A stretch of 19,659 nt of DNA from JANOMH01 sp031422295 (GTDB taxonomy: Bacteria > Pseudomonadota > Alphaproteobacteria > Rhodobacterales > Rhodobacteraceae). Position numbers and translations under genes: made by a program. Shown piece after piece: positions 1 through 8,439 of this stretch. The notes beneath the pieces were generated by a model that was not told the origin of the DNA, made no database searches, and saw only the letters and a program-made list of their open reading frames with translations. How positions within the stretch are numbered: the first letter of the stretch is position 1; every line of letters begins with the position of its first letter. The stretch lies in contig JANOQM010000002.1 of NCBI GenBank assembly GCA_031422295.1, forward strand, positions 1 through 19,659, given 5' to 3'.

Positions 1-9
1 ACGGTCATT

Positions 10-897
10 TCAACGTCCTCTGGTTTGCATCTGCGTGCGATATTCGCTTGGGGTGGTGCCAAGATACTTGCGAAAAACCCGCGAGAAATACTGCGAACTG
101 CCAAAGCCAAATTCCATCGCGATATCCGTAACGGACTCGCCGCCGACCACCAGCCTCTGGCAGCACCGCTTGATACGAAGCCGCTGCGCATAGTCGCTGG
201 GCGACATGCCAACCTCGCGCCGGAACCGACTGTGCAAATAGCTTCGGGAGTAGCCCAGCGTTTCGGCTTCTTCGCCGATGTTCAACTCGGCCGTGGGGTC
301 GCTATGCAAGCGGCGCAGGAATGCGGCGACAAGATCACTTTGTGGTTCATCGCGCTGCATATCCTGCGCCTTCCACGTCTCAATCAGGATCGTGTGGAGT
401 TTGGCGCGCATTTCCGCGATAAGCAGGCTGGATCCGGAATAGATCCGGTCATCGGCCATGATTGCTGCGAGTTCGAGAATAGTCTCCAGACACCGTGGAA
501 CGACCGCGTGGATCAATCCGCAACGACCAAGATAGGTCTGAAAATCCCGCAGGCCGTCTGCTGTTAGAAGCGATGGCTGGCTGTGGGTCGGGCCGCTCAG
601 AACCAGCCAGAAGCTTTCGCTCGGGGGATAAAGCCCGTGAACTATGCGGTGCGGTTTGCCTGCCGGGAACAGCGCAAACTGCCCGCCAGTGATCGTTGTC
701 AGAGTCTCATCCTCAAGTTCCCAGCAGGCCTCGCCCTTTAGCATGAAGACAAGTTCCGGGCCACGATGGCTTGACCAACTGTCGGTCGTGGGCACAGCCT
801 TTTCGAACCGGGCGAACCCGAAGGACCGGATTTCCGGGACACCGATATCGAGGCCGGACACACTGATATTCATGTCGATGATCTGTGACCCGAGCAT
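10..897 (-). CDS. AraC-family transcriptional regulator with N-terminal cupin
   Basis: This 295-residue protein is a DNA-binding regulator of the AraC/XylS family. The N-terminal part (about residues 15-110) reads as a cupin-type effector domain, with the stretches GPELVFMLKGEACWEL and FALFPAGKPHRIVHG. The C-terminal part (about 190-290) carries the two helix-turn-helix units, including LGYSRSYLHSRFRREVGMSP and the family hallmark IAMEFGFGSSQYFSRVFRKYLGTTPSEYR. It is the last gene of the sugar operon in the window and starts 5 bases after the MalG-type permease stop, so it probably reports on the sugar that operon imports. The chosen ATG at 897 has only a weak ribosome site (AAGGGG); a second in-frame ATG lies at 873. 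An ATG at positions 8-6, preceded by AGAGGA, suggests that another minus-strand gene begins just off the left edge. The family call is firm; the effector is unknown. Confidence 0.93.
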   Translation of the reverse strand: MLGSQIIDMNISVSGLDIGVPEIRSFGFARFEKAVPTTDSWSSHRGPELVFMLKGEACWELEDETLTTITGGQFALFPAGKPHRIVHGLYPPSESFWLVLSGPTHSQPSLLTADGLRDFQTYLGRCGLIHAVVPRCLETILELAAIMADDRIYSGSSLLIAEMRAKLHTILIETWKAQDMQRDEPQSDLVAAFLRRLHSDPTAELNIGEEAETLGYSRSYLHSRFRREVGMSPSDYAQRLRIKRCCQRLVVGGESVTDIAMEFGFGSSQYFSRVFRKYLGTTPSEYRTQMQTRGR

Positions 898-902
898 GTC
901 GT

Positions 903-1784
903 CTACCCCTTGAGGCCTGTGCTTGTGATGCTTTCAACGATAAATCGCTGCGCCACCAGAAATACGACAAGCAGCGGCAGCACGCACATCGTGACGGCCG
1001 CCATGATGGCCGACAATGACAAAGCGCCAGCAAGATCCGACATGGCGACCATGCCAACGGGCAATGTCATCACGTCGAACTTGCGCACGAAAACCAGCGG
1101 CAGCAGAAAGTTGTCCCAGCTTGACGTGAAAACGATGATCGACAGTGCGGCGACGGGCGGGCCCATCTGCGGCAGAGAGATGCGCCGGAAAATCGTCCAG
1201 TAGCTTGCCCCATCAACAAAGGCCGCCTCTTCGTATTCGCGGGGCTGCGATTCCATGAATTGACGCATCATGAACACCGCGAGCGGCGACGCCAGCCCCG
1301 GCAGGATCAGTGACCAAAGGCTGTCCAGCAGCCCGATAGCGGCCATGCCGAAAAACAGCGGAATGACGATCAACGCAGGCGGCACCATGAGCCCAACCAG
1401 CATGAGCGCAAAAAGAAAGCCCTTGCCCGGAAAGCGAAGCCGCGAAAATGCAAATGCCGCCATGGCACTGGTCAGAATAACACCGACTGTTGTTACCGTC
1501 GCCACGACGAAACTATTGAAATACATCTGCAGGAATGGAATTGAAGAACCGAGCACTTCGCGATAGCTGTTAAGATTAAGTCGGGTTGGAAAGAAACTGG
1601 GAGGCAATTGGTACGCTTCGCCGGCTGGTCTCATGCTTGTCGCAAACATCCACAGGAACGGCATCAGCATCAGGATTGCCCCGATACCCAGAATAATCAT
1701 GACCGGCAGGTTATGCCAATGAATGACCTGCGTGGCCGACAAGAACCGAGATGTCGTCGAAGCTTGGACGGCGTTAGTGGTCAT
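903..1784 (-). CDS. Carbohydrate ABC transporter permease (MalG/UgpE-type)
   Basis: This 293-residue inner-membrane protein is one of the two transmembrane subunits of a CUT1-type sugar importer. A cytoplasmic N-terminus is followed by a first membrane segment near residues 28-50 and several more through residue 280. The permease EAA loop, which contacts the ATPase, is clear at about 184-207 (EYEEAAFVDGASYWTIFRR then ISLP). The C-terminus ends IVESITSTGLKG, with the GLKG tail common in this subunit type. The ATG at 1784 is preceded by a GGAGG ribosome site and lies 5 bases after the stop of the partner permease, so the two are co-translated. Substrate specificity cannot be read from the permease; the neighbouring GH116 hydrolase suggests a glucoside or xyloside. 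Confidence 0.95.
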   Translation of the reverse strand: MTTNAVQASTTSRFLSATQVIHWHNLPVMIILGIGAILMLMPFLWMFATSMRPAGEAYQLPPSFFPTRLNLNSYREVLGSSIPFLQMYFNSFVVATVTTVGVILTSAMAAFAFSRLRFPGKGFLFALMLVGLMVPPALIVIPLFFGMAAIGLLDSLWSLILPGLASPLAVFMMRQFMESQPREYEEAAFVDGASYWTIFRRISLPQMGPPVAALSIIVFTSSWDNFLLPLVFVRKFDVMTLPVGMVAMSDLAGALSLSAIMAAVTMCVLPLLVVFLVAQRFIVESITSTGLKG

Positions 1785-1789
1785 GATGT

Positions 1790-2674
1790 CTACCTCCGCA
1801 CAATTCTGCGTCCGACCAGCATCTGTACTGCCACGACTGCCGAGATCACCACGAGCAGGGTCAGCGCTGAGGCGGCCCCCGTTCCAAGGTCACCCGCTCC
1901 GAATGCCTCGGTGTACATATACATGACGACCGATCGGGTTGCGTCACCCGGACCGCCATTGGTGATGATCTTGATTGAGTCGAATACCTGCAGCCCACCA
2001 ATCGTCGCGAAAGTGACGCAGATAAGGATGACGGGCGCGATGTAGGGAAGTTTGATTCTCCACAGCGTTACCATGGCCGATGCACCGTCAATCTGCGCTG
2101 CCTCGGTCAAAGTCCTGGGCACGCCCTGAAGTGCCGCCAGAAAAATGATGATAAAGAAACCGACATTTTTCCAGACATCGATGATGACGATAGACAGCAT
2201 CGCAACACGCTGATCGTTCAGCCAGCCGACAGGGGTCAGCCCAAGTTGACGCAAGTAGTAGTTGATCACGCCAAGGTCATAGGCAAACAGGAATTTCCAA
2301 ATAAATGAAACAAAAGCAAGCGAAACCAGCACCGGCAAGAAATAAGCCAGGCGAAAGAAATAAAGCAGGAATTGCGGCATTTTGCGATCAAGTGCGACCG
2401 CGAGGATCAAACCCAGTCCAACATTGCCAATCACTGCCAGCGAGATAAAGTAGAAGGTGTTTCTGAAAGTCGTCCAGAATCGAGGGTCGGTGTATATCCA
2501 TTCAAAGTTCGCAAGGCCCACGTAGTCAGTGGCCAAAGTCAGGCGGTCCACCTGCAGCACCGAAAGCAGCAATGCCGCAAGCAGCGGCACAAGCAAGAAC
2601 AACAAGTAGATCAGGTACGCGGGCGCGAGGAATGCCCAAGCGGCGCGTCTTTCGCGCTGTCTGAGTGTCGCCAT
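1790..2674 (-). CDS. Carbohydrate ABC transporter permease (MalF/UgpA-type)
   Basis: This 294-residue inner-membrane protein is the partner permease of the CUT1 sugar importer. The frame is open further upstream to 2821, but the start at 2674 is preferred. It has a GGGAGG ribosome site about 8 bases upstream, it begins MATLRQRERRAAWAFLAPAY as is typical of the family, and the longer version would overlap the end of the binding-protein gene. The first membrane segment covers about residues 15-40. The EAA loop is at about 188-210 (TLTEAAQIDGASAMVTLWRI then KLP). FDSIKIITNGGPGDATRSVV near 231-250 is a strong MalF/UgpA signature. A stem-loop in the gap from the binding-protein gene may lower its expression relative to that gene. 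Confidence 0.95.
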   Translation of the reverse strand: MATLRQRERRAAWAFLAPAYLIYLLFLLVPLLAALLLSVLQVDRLTLATDYVGLANFEWIYTDPRFWTTFRNTFYFISLAVIGNVGLGLILAVALDRKMPQFLLYFFRLAYFLPVLVSLAFVSFIWKFLFAYDLGVINYYLRQLGLTPVGWLNDQRVAMLSIVIIDVWKNVGFFIIIFLAALQGVPRTLTEAAQIDGASAMVTLWRIKLPYIAPVILICVTFATIGGLQVFDSIKIITNGGPGDATRSVVMYMYTEAFGAGDLGTGAASALTLLVVISAVVAVQMLVGRRIVRR

Positions 2675-2721
2675 GGTGTTCTGCCTCCCGTCCGCGCTGA
2701 CTAGATTATCGGGGGTCGTTT

Positions 2722-2748
2722 GGGACCGGACTTTCGTAGTCCGGTCCC
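2722..2748 (-). other. Intercistronic stem-loop between binding protein and permease genes
   Basis: A perfect 11-bp inverted repeat, GGGACCGGACT and AGTCCGGTCCC, with a 5-base loop, sits in the 82-base gap after the binding-protein stop. It has no T-tract on the transcribed (minus) strand, so it is not a typical intrinsic terminator. Stem-loops at this position in binding-protein operons are known to protect the upstream message and make the binding protein more abundant than its permeases (the malE-malF arrangement). That role is inferred here. Confidence 0.7.
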
Positions 2749-2756
2749 GTTGATGA

Positions 2757-4031
2757 TCAGTCGTAGGCGCGGGCCATGGACCTGTCGAGTTCCCGGCCCA
2801 GTTCCGCGATCGTCGTGTCAAGATCTTGGTTATCGCTCAGATAGGCACCGACCTGCCGCATGAAGATTTCTTCCACTTGGGCGTAGTTCGGTGGCGCGGG
2901 CACCGGCAATGCCGTCGCTGCCGAACCGTAGAAGATCTGTGCGTTGTCGGGGAATGCCAGATATTCATCTGTAGTTGCCACCGACCGGGAGGACGGGATC
3001 GACCGAAGCGAATCCGCTAGTTCCTGCTGGTATTCGGGGCCTGTCATTTCCTTGATGAATTCCCACGCAAGTTCCGGGTTTTCCGATGCTTCCGTGATGG
3101 CCAGCCCGCCAATGCCAAAGACAGTTGTTGACACGCCGCTTGAAGGCATGACCTGGACGCCGACATTGGTCATTCCGCTTGCGCTGATTTCGGGGATCGG
3201 CCAGTGCCCAGCCGAGAACATCGCCACCTGCCCAGCGACAAATTTATCGCCCCCGACGCCGGCCTCAAATGCGGGGGCCGAGCCGTCCACATGGATAAGG
3301 TCATGAAGGAACTGCAAGCTTTCGGCGAATTCCGGCGTGCCCACCGTCGGTGCGCGCCAGTCGGCGTCCAGAACTCCCGCGCCATTGGTCATGAGCCAAG
3401 GCTGCAGACCAAAGTTGAAACCCGGCACGAAATAACCGTATTGGATCACGTTGCCATTTGCATCGCGGGTTGTCAGTGCGGCGGCGGCAGTCCGAAAATC
3501 TTCCCAATCCCAGTTTTCAGCAGGATAAGGCAGTCCAGCCGCATCAAACATGTCCTTGTTGTAGAAAACGACAATGTTGTTCCACTCGGTCGGAAAGAAA
3601 TTCAGCTCGCCTGAAGGCCGGGTCTTCATGCCTTCCAGCAGGTTGGCGTCAATGTCGCCCAGCACGGTTTGCGCATCGGGGTCATTCGCGATCACCTCGG
3701 TCAGATCGCGCAGGATCCCCTTGCTGGCAATCTCGGAGAAGCCCTCGATAGCTGACGCAAAGATATCCGGCGTCCCGCCAGACGCGACCTGATTCAGCAT
3801 CGCGCTGTTGTATTCGCCCCAGGTCGGCTGCGGCACGAATTGGGTTTCCACGGTGACGTTTGGAAAGCGTTCCTTGAAGCGCGCGATGGCGCGGTCGGTG
3901 CTTTCGATGATTTGTGGGTTGATCCACTGGAATACGGTCAGCGTTGCAGTTGTGTCAGGTGCCGGCTGCGCGCCAGCTGCCTGCGCCAGTAGGACCGCGG
4001 CGGCAATGCTACTTACCAGAAGTCGCTTCAT
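2757..4031 (-). CDS. Sugar ABC transporter periplasmic binding protein (SBP family 1)
   Basis: This 424-residue protein is the periplasmic substrate receptor of the CUT1 importer. It starts with a classic Sec signal peptide: KR, a hydrophobic run LLVSSIAAAVLLAQAAG, and probable cleavage after AGAQ near residue 22. No lipobox cysteine is present, so it should be soluble in the periplasm. The body has SBP family 1 traits: LTVFQWINPQIIESTDRAIA, RFKERFPNVTVETQFV, NQVASGGTPDIFA (about 78-90), NNIVVFYNKDMFDAAGLPYP (about 150-170), and FVAGQVAMFSAGHWPIPEI. The length is normal for the family. The ATG at 4031 is preceded by AAGGGAGGA. It lies 37 bases downstream of the GH116 gene and starts the transport part of the operon. 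The ligand is unknown. Confidence 0.94.
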   Translation of the reverse strand: MKRLLVSSIAAAVLLAQAAGAQPAPDTTATLTVFQWINPQIIESTDRAIARFKERFPNVTVETQFVPQPTWGEYNSAMLNQVASGGTPDIFASAIEGFSEIASKGILRDLTEVIANDPDAQTVLGDIDANLLEGMKTRPSGELNFFPTEWNNIVVFYNKDMFDAAGLPYPAENWDWEDFRTAAAALTTRDANGNVIQYGYFVPGFNFGLQPWLMTNGAGVLDADWRAPTVGTPEFAESLQFLHDLIHVDGSAPAFEAGVGGDKFVAGQVAMFSAGHWPIPEISASGMTNVGVQVMPSSGVSTTVFGIGGLAITEASENPELAWEFIKEMTGPEYQQELADSLRSIPSSRSVATTDEYLAFPDNAQIFYGSAATALPVPAPPNYAQVEEIFMRQVGAYLSDNQDLDTTIAELGRELDRSMARAYD

Positions 4032-4068
4032 TTACTTTCCTCCCTTGGTTCAGTTTCAGTTTCTTCCT

Positions 4069-6726
4069 TCAGATCGCATAGATGGCCTTGTTGTTTGCGA
4101 TCTTGATCGCCGGGTTGCGCAGTGAGATCACTGCCCCGGCCGCAAGTTCAATATGTCCATGCGCTATGTCCTTCGCCGCCGCTGCGGCAAGTTCGACCAC
4201 GCCAAAATGGACGTGCTGTATAGCGATGGCTGCGACATTCAGTACGCCGCCGACCACCTCGATCACAGCGACACCATCTTCAATCACAACCTCGCCCCAT
4301 CCGGTGCCCGTGGACCAAAACGATCGGAAGGTACCACCGCGGCGGATCTTGGGATCAAACCCTATCAAACCCTTGGACATGTCGAACGAAAATCCCGACA
4401 GGACTGGCACGGCAGCATAGCTCGCCATCGAACGGGCATAGTTCGACCCGCATTCGATTTCGTTCCACGGGTTGCGGTTGTGGCCGCGGTAGCGGTCGCG
4501 CACTGCGGCAAAGACCTCGATCCCCTTCTCGATCTCGCCGATCATCATGAGCTGGCAACCAAAAGCGTATTCAAAACCGTGCATGGTTTCCTGACTGTAG
4601 GGCACGGGAATTGCCGGTCGGCGCACCCCATCTGGCCAAGCGCACATCAGTGTGCCCGCCTCTTCCCCAAGTCCGAAGACACGGCAGGGGTTGGGTTCGT
4701 CGCCCAGCCGCTTGCGGAAGTTGTTCTTGTAGATTGCCTTCACAGCCGAGGCGAATTGGTCCTTGTCGAAAACGTCCTCAAGGCCATAAAGCCGCCCATG
4801 CCACTGGGCGAGAACCTGGTCGATTTCGCAACCTTCGCCGACCTGGTATTTCAGTTCACCATGCTCTGCGCTCCAGTAAAGGTCATAGATCGACCCGCGG
4901 ACATAGTTCGAGGCATGCCCGCCCTTTTCAAACACGCCAAGCTGGCTGCGGTCGTCCAGATCGACGCGCTGCACAAACCACGAGCCGTTGAAAAGGTTCG
5001 CCTTGGTCCACTCCCGCCCACGGACAAAGATCGCCCGGTATTCGGTGGCAGTCTCGGTTTCACCCAACACGTCGGCGATTTCGGCACCTGCAATCAGCGC
5101 GCCAAGATAAAATCCGTTCAGCCAAGAGCTTGGACCGAACAATTCCATGTCCAGAGTATGGTGCTGTCTGCCGGTCAGGACGCCGGTTTTTTCTGGATCC
5201 CATCGATCATAGTTTCCTGCGTGCCACGCATATCCTATGGCCGCCTTGACGTGTGGCCACATTCGCGCCAGCCAATCCACATCTCAAGTCAACTTCCAGT
5301 CGCGATAGGTCTTGAGCACATTGCCAAATTGACCGTCCACACAGGGCCGGTCGTTAGCCGTCCCGACGCCAAGTGGCAGGCTAAGACGGAATGCCATTCC
5401 ACCCGTCTCTGGGATCTGGTTGAATGAAAAATCGGCCTCACGCATTGATCGTTCCAGATCAGGGAACAAGAAGGGCAGCGCCTGCTGATAGTTCCAGACA
5501 TGCGTGCAGCTGCCCTCGCAGGACCCGGCATCCGGATGACAGCCTTCCCAGCCATAGAACGTGCCATCCTCGAGTCTCAGAACTGTCGCCGTCTTTAAAG
5601 TCGACAGGTTGGCTGACACAGCGTCCTTGACAGCGTCAGGCAGGGTCGCTGAGACGATGCGATCGCGGAAGGCCCGCGTGCCTCCGGCAAGGTAGTCCCA
5701 TTGCTTGAATGTGGCGTCCGACACGGCAGCGGCGCTATCCCACTGGGTCGCATAATAGTTCTTCCAGACCGTCGGCACATCGCGCGGCTCGTCAAGCAGC
5801 GCATTCTGCGAAATCCAGTACTTGGACATATTCGGGACAAACCACGAAATGGCGACCCGTACATTGCGCGTCTCGCCCGCCGGAATACTGACATGGCAGG
5901 CAAGCAGACTATGCTCTGCCATCGCCCGGCTACCCGTCATGCGGGCTGTGTCGTTCTTGTAGAACCAGCGGTCCTTCAAAGCTCCGCCCGCCGTGATGTC
6001 CTGCCAATATATCTCGAGCGCGTCGAACCAGTTTCCGCGAAAGAAATGCCGCTGAAAACTTGTATCGTCAGCATCGCTGGCAATCGCCAGTTCGCTGTAG
6101 TTCGTCTTGCCCGGATCGGTAGCTGATCGCCCGACGATTGTCGTCCGACCGGGCCGTTTTTCTGCCGAGACGACCACATCATCGGGCAGGTCAAACGCCA
6201 GGCAACCGAACAGAGTATAGTCTATGGGGGCCCCGGTCGTGTTCGTGATCGAAAATTCGAACATCGCGGTAGGCAAGCTGGATAGCCGGCTTTCCATGGG
6301 CAGGAATGGGCTCATCGCGTCCATCTGCACTGCGCCCGGAAAGCGCGGGTCTGCAAACGCAAGGGTGGCGACTGGATAGGGTCCGGAAAGTTCACATTCA
6401 GCAAAGCTTGGGAACCCGGCCATATGTTCACGCCGGACGCCGAAACCGAATGAGTTGAATCGTCGCCCAAGGGGATCCCCGGTCAATGACCCCCGAAACG
6501 GCCCGTGCAACACGCGCGTATCGAGCACCTTCCCATCCTGCTCTGCGCGGACCGCAAAATGCGAAAACCCGTTGACGCTGCCCTTGTTGGGCCGGTTGAA
6601 AATCTCCCAGTCGCGCAGGCGTCCGTCGCCACCGATTCCAATGCAGCCCGCCCCAATTCCACCAAGTGGAAAAACGACATTTCTGGTGTCCTCGCCCGAA
6701 TAAGCAAAATACTCTGCACCAGACAT
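4069..6726 (-). pseudogene. GH116 glycoside hydrolase interrupted by one in-frame TGA
   Basis: Together the two halves read as one 885-position GH116 protein (GBA2/DUF608 type: beta-glucosidase, beta-xylosidase or glucosylceramidase). The N-terminal beta-sandwich domain has PLGGIGAGCIGIGGDGRLRD and WEIFNRPNKG. The helical catalytic domain has FYGWEG (Glu at about 394, likely nucleophile), CTHVWNYQQALPFLFPDLER, and QHHTLDMELFGPSSWLNGFY (Asp at about position 526, likely acid/base). A TGA at 5286-5284 breaks YRDWKLT from DVDWLARMWP. Family members have Gly here (LTGD), so a single GGA-to-TGA change explains it, and both sides stay in frame with no other lesion. The GTG at 5280 could restart translation but has no ribosome site. 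The upstream half alone has the nucleophile and lacks the acid/base. No signal peptide is seen, so it would be cytoplasmic. The ATG at 6726 follows GGGAGGGA. It is either a recent pseudogene, a read-through product or a sequence error. Confidence 0.88.
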
Positions 6727-6752
6727 GGCCCGTCCCTCCCAAGTTTACTCTC

Positions 6753-6772
6753 TCGTTTTCTTGCAGAAACGA
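6753..6772. promoter_or_regulatory. Possible operator upstream of the GH116 operon
   Basis: An inverted repeat TCGTTT - 8 bases - AAACGA lies about 27 bases upstream of the GH116 start. On the minus strand a TGTAAT hexamer (6781-6776) just upstream resembles a -10 box, but no good -35 partner is evident. It does not match the LacI palindrome used in the neighbouring block. The regulator would most simply be the AraC protein at the end of the operon, but AraC sites are usually direct repeats, so this is weak. Confidence 0.3.
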
Positions 6773-7143
6773 CTCATTACAATCACTTGCCTACACGAAT
6801 ACGAACTGCTGCGCGTTCAATCGTGTTCGCCAGACAAAAGTCCACGTTGTGGAAGCCGATCAGACAGTTTTGCCATCCAGAAGTCATTTTCTGGCACCGG
6901 ATCCCTGCGCTGTCCGCGACATGATCTCGCCTCTCGCCACCGTCATCGCCTTCTTCAGCGGGCTGGGCGGGTTGATCGGGATTCTAATGCTGCGACCAAT
7001 GTGGCGCGACATGCCGCGCATGTTACTCATGGGTGGGGGTGACGGAGCACGGGCTCCATGCCTCGAAGCAGAGGCCCTCGTCACACCGCCAGCGACGCGA
7101 CCGGACCTGTCGCGGTTTCGTTCCGGTCAGGCGCTCATGTTAA
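6773..7143. other. Intergenic stretch with no convincing gene
   Basis: This stretch lies between the GH116 promoter area and the methyltransferase relic. A plus-strand frame that is open from 6666 to 7295 contains TVIAFFSGLGGLIGIL near 6940-6990. The FSGxGGL core resembles motif I of cytosine-5 methyltransferases, but the flanks do not continue as one and the frame differs from the relic at 7144, so it could be a frameshifted piece or chance. Nothing else is recognisable on either strand. Confidence 0.4.
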
Positions 7144-7434
7144 GCGGCATTCTGTTCGAAAGCCACCCCAGCCCCGATCTGGGACGATCTGCGAACATTC
7201 GATGCCCGACCCTTTCGCGGTGCCGTCGACATCGTCCTCGCCGGATATCGCTGCCAGCCCTTCAGCGCCTCCGGAAGGCGCGGTGGTGCCGATGATCCCC
7301 GCCAACTCTGGCCCGATGTCGTCAGCGTCGTCGGGGAGTGCCAGCCCGAATGGGTCGTCCGCGAAAATGTCTCCGGCCAAGTCACCCTCGGTCTTGAAGC
7401 CGTCCGGCGAGAACTTTGGGGCATGGGTTACTCA
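7144..7434 (+). pseudogene. Relic of a phage-type DNA (cytosine-5) methyltransferase
   Basis: About 97 codons after a TAA at 7141 read as the middle of a Dcm-type enzyme: APIWDDLRTFDARPFRGAVD, then IVLAGYRCQPFSASGRRGGA, then DDPRQLWPDVVSVVG, then WVVRENVSG (the ENV motif), ending GMGYS. The order and spacing of the catalytic loop (motif IV), the DPRxLWP stretch and the ENV motif match C5 methyltransferases of the phage type. The invariant Pro before the catalytic Cys is Arg here (RCQPFS, not PCQPFS). No start codon or N-terminal AdoMet-binding part is joined in frame, and homology stops at about 7434, just before the dppF-like stop at 7462. The enzyme cannot be functional. It points to a prophage or restriction-modification gene that was destroyed here. 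Confidence 0.85.
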
Positions 7435-7461
7435 CCGGCAAACCCGAGGCGGATCAGTCGA

Positions 7462-8439
7462 TCACTTAGCTGTGTCTTCGGCGCGATGGCAAGCGACGCG
7501 GTGATTGATCGCTATATCGCGCAGCGGTGGGTCGATTTCGGCACACTTTGTTATTGCCAGCGGACAGCGGCTGCTAAAACGGCAGCCTTCGGACGTGGCA
7601 GCAATCTCTACCTCGCCCAGCACAGCGGGCGCTATGTTTCGGCGGCGTGGATCTGGAAACGGGCTGGAGGCGATCAAGGCGCGTGAATATGGATGGCGAG
7701 GCCCTGCGAAGAACTCCGCGGCCCGGGCCTCTTCGACGATGCGGCCCATGTACATGACGCAGATTGTGTCACCTATGTGATTAACCAAGGCCAGATCGTG
7801 CGAGATGAAGAGGTAGGAAAGTCCGAGGTCACGTTGCAGATCGAGCAGCAGGTTCACGATCTGTGATCGCACTGAAACATCAAGTGCGGACACAGGCTCG
7901 TCGCAAACGATGAGCCGCGGCCGCGTCGCGATGGCGCGTGCAATGCATACCCGCTGACGCTGACCGCCGGAGAGTTCGTGCGGGAAGCGGCTTGCGATCT
8001 CAGGTGCAAGGCCAACACTTTCAAGGATCTCGGCGACACGCCGTGGCAAGGTAGATGCTGTTGTGAGGCGGTGGATCCGAAGCGGCTCTGCAACGAGCGT
8101 GCCGACGCGAAAGTGCGGTGTCAACGATCCATATGGATCCTGAAAAATCATCTGGACATCACGACTGAACGCCAGCCGCTCGCGGCGCGAGCGCGTAGCA
8201 ATCGGACGACCATTAAAAATGAGTTCACCACCGTCGGGTACCTCGAGCTGTGTGATCAGCTTGGCGAGCGTAGACTTGCCGCAGCCCGATTCGCCGACAA
8301 TGGCCAGTGTCTCGCCCGGGGCCACAGTGACCGAGACATCGTCGACGGCTGCGATCTCATGGGTGACGCCCCCGTGCCGCATGCGATAGCTCTTGCGGAG
8401 GCCGACTGTCCGAAGCAGCGGCTGCGATAAGGCATTCAC
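7462..8439 (-). CDS. Dipeptide/oligosaccharide ABC transporter ATPase (DppF/OppF-type)
   Basis: This 325-residue cytoplasmic ATPase is one of the two nucleotide-binding subunits of the block-3 importer. Counted from the GTG start it has Walker A GESGCGKST at 49-57, Q-loop Gln near 100 (MIFQDPYGSLTP), signature LSGGQRQR at 156-163, Walker B LIVCDEP at 176-182, and the switch His at 214 (ISHD). The C-terminal oligopeptide-transporter extension is present (CRFSSRCPLAITKC). The frame is open to 8484, but the GTG at 8439 is preferred: it overlaps the upstream ATPase stop as GTGA, matching the overlaps between the other subunits, and gives a normal family length. It is the last gene of the transport operon. 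Confidence 0.95.
   Translation of the reverse strand: MNALSQPLLRTVGLRKSYRMRHGGVTHEIAAVDDVSVTVAPGETLAIVGESGCGKSTLAKLITQLEVPDGGELIFNGRPIATRSRRERLAFSRDVQMIFQDPYGSLTPHFRVGTLVAEPLRIHRLTTASTLPRRVAEILESVGLAPEIASRFPHELSGGQRQRVCIARAIATRPRLIVCDEPVSALDVSVRSQIVNLLLDLQRDLGLSYLFISHDLALVNHIGDTICVMYMGRIVEEARAAEFFAGPRHPYSRALIASSPFPDPRRRNIAPAVLGEVEIAATSEGCRFSSRCPLAITKCAEIDPPLRDIAINHRVACHRAEDTAK

Noticed and set aside
5284..5286. TGA in GH116 as a selenocysteine codon
   Set aside because: Homologues have Gly, not Cys, at this position, the residue is not catalytic, and no SECIS-like stem is evident after the TGA.
4153..5427. 424-codon plus-strand open frame
   Set aside because: It is antisense to the GH116 C-terminal half, has no recognisable domain or ribosome site, and the minus-strand frame carries the conserved motifs.
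6666..7295. 209-codon plus-strand open frame
   Set aside because: It starts inside the GH116 gene on the opposite strand and runs through the methyltransferase relic in the wrong frame; no convincing domain beyond a short FSGLGGL match.
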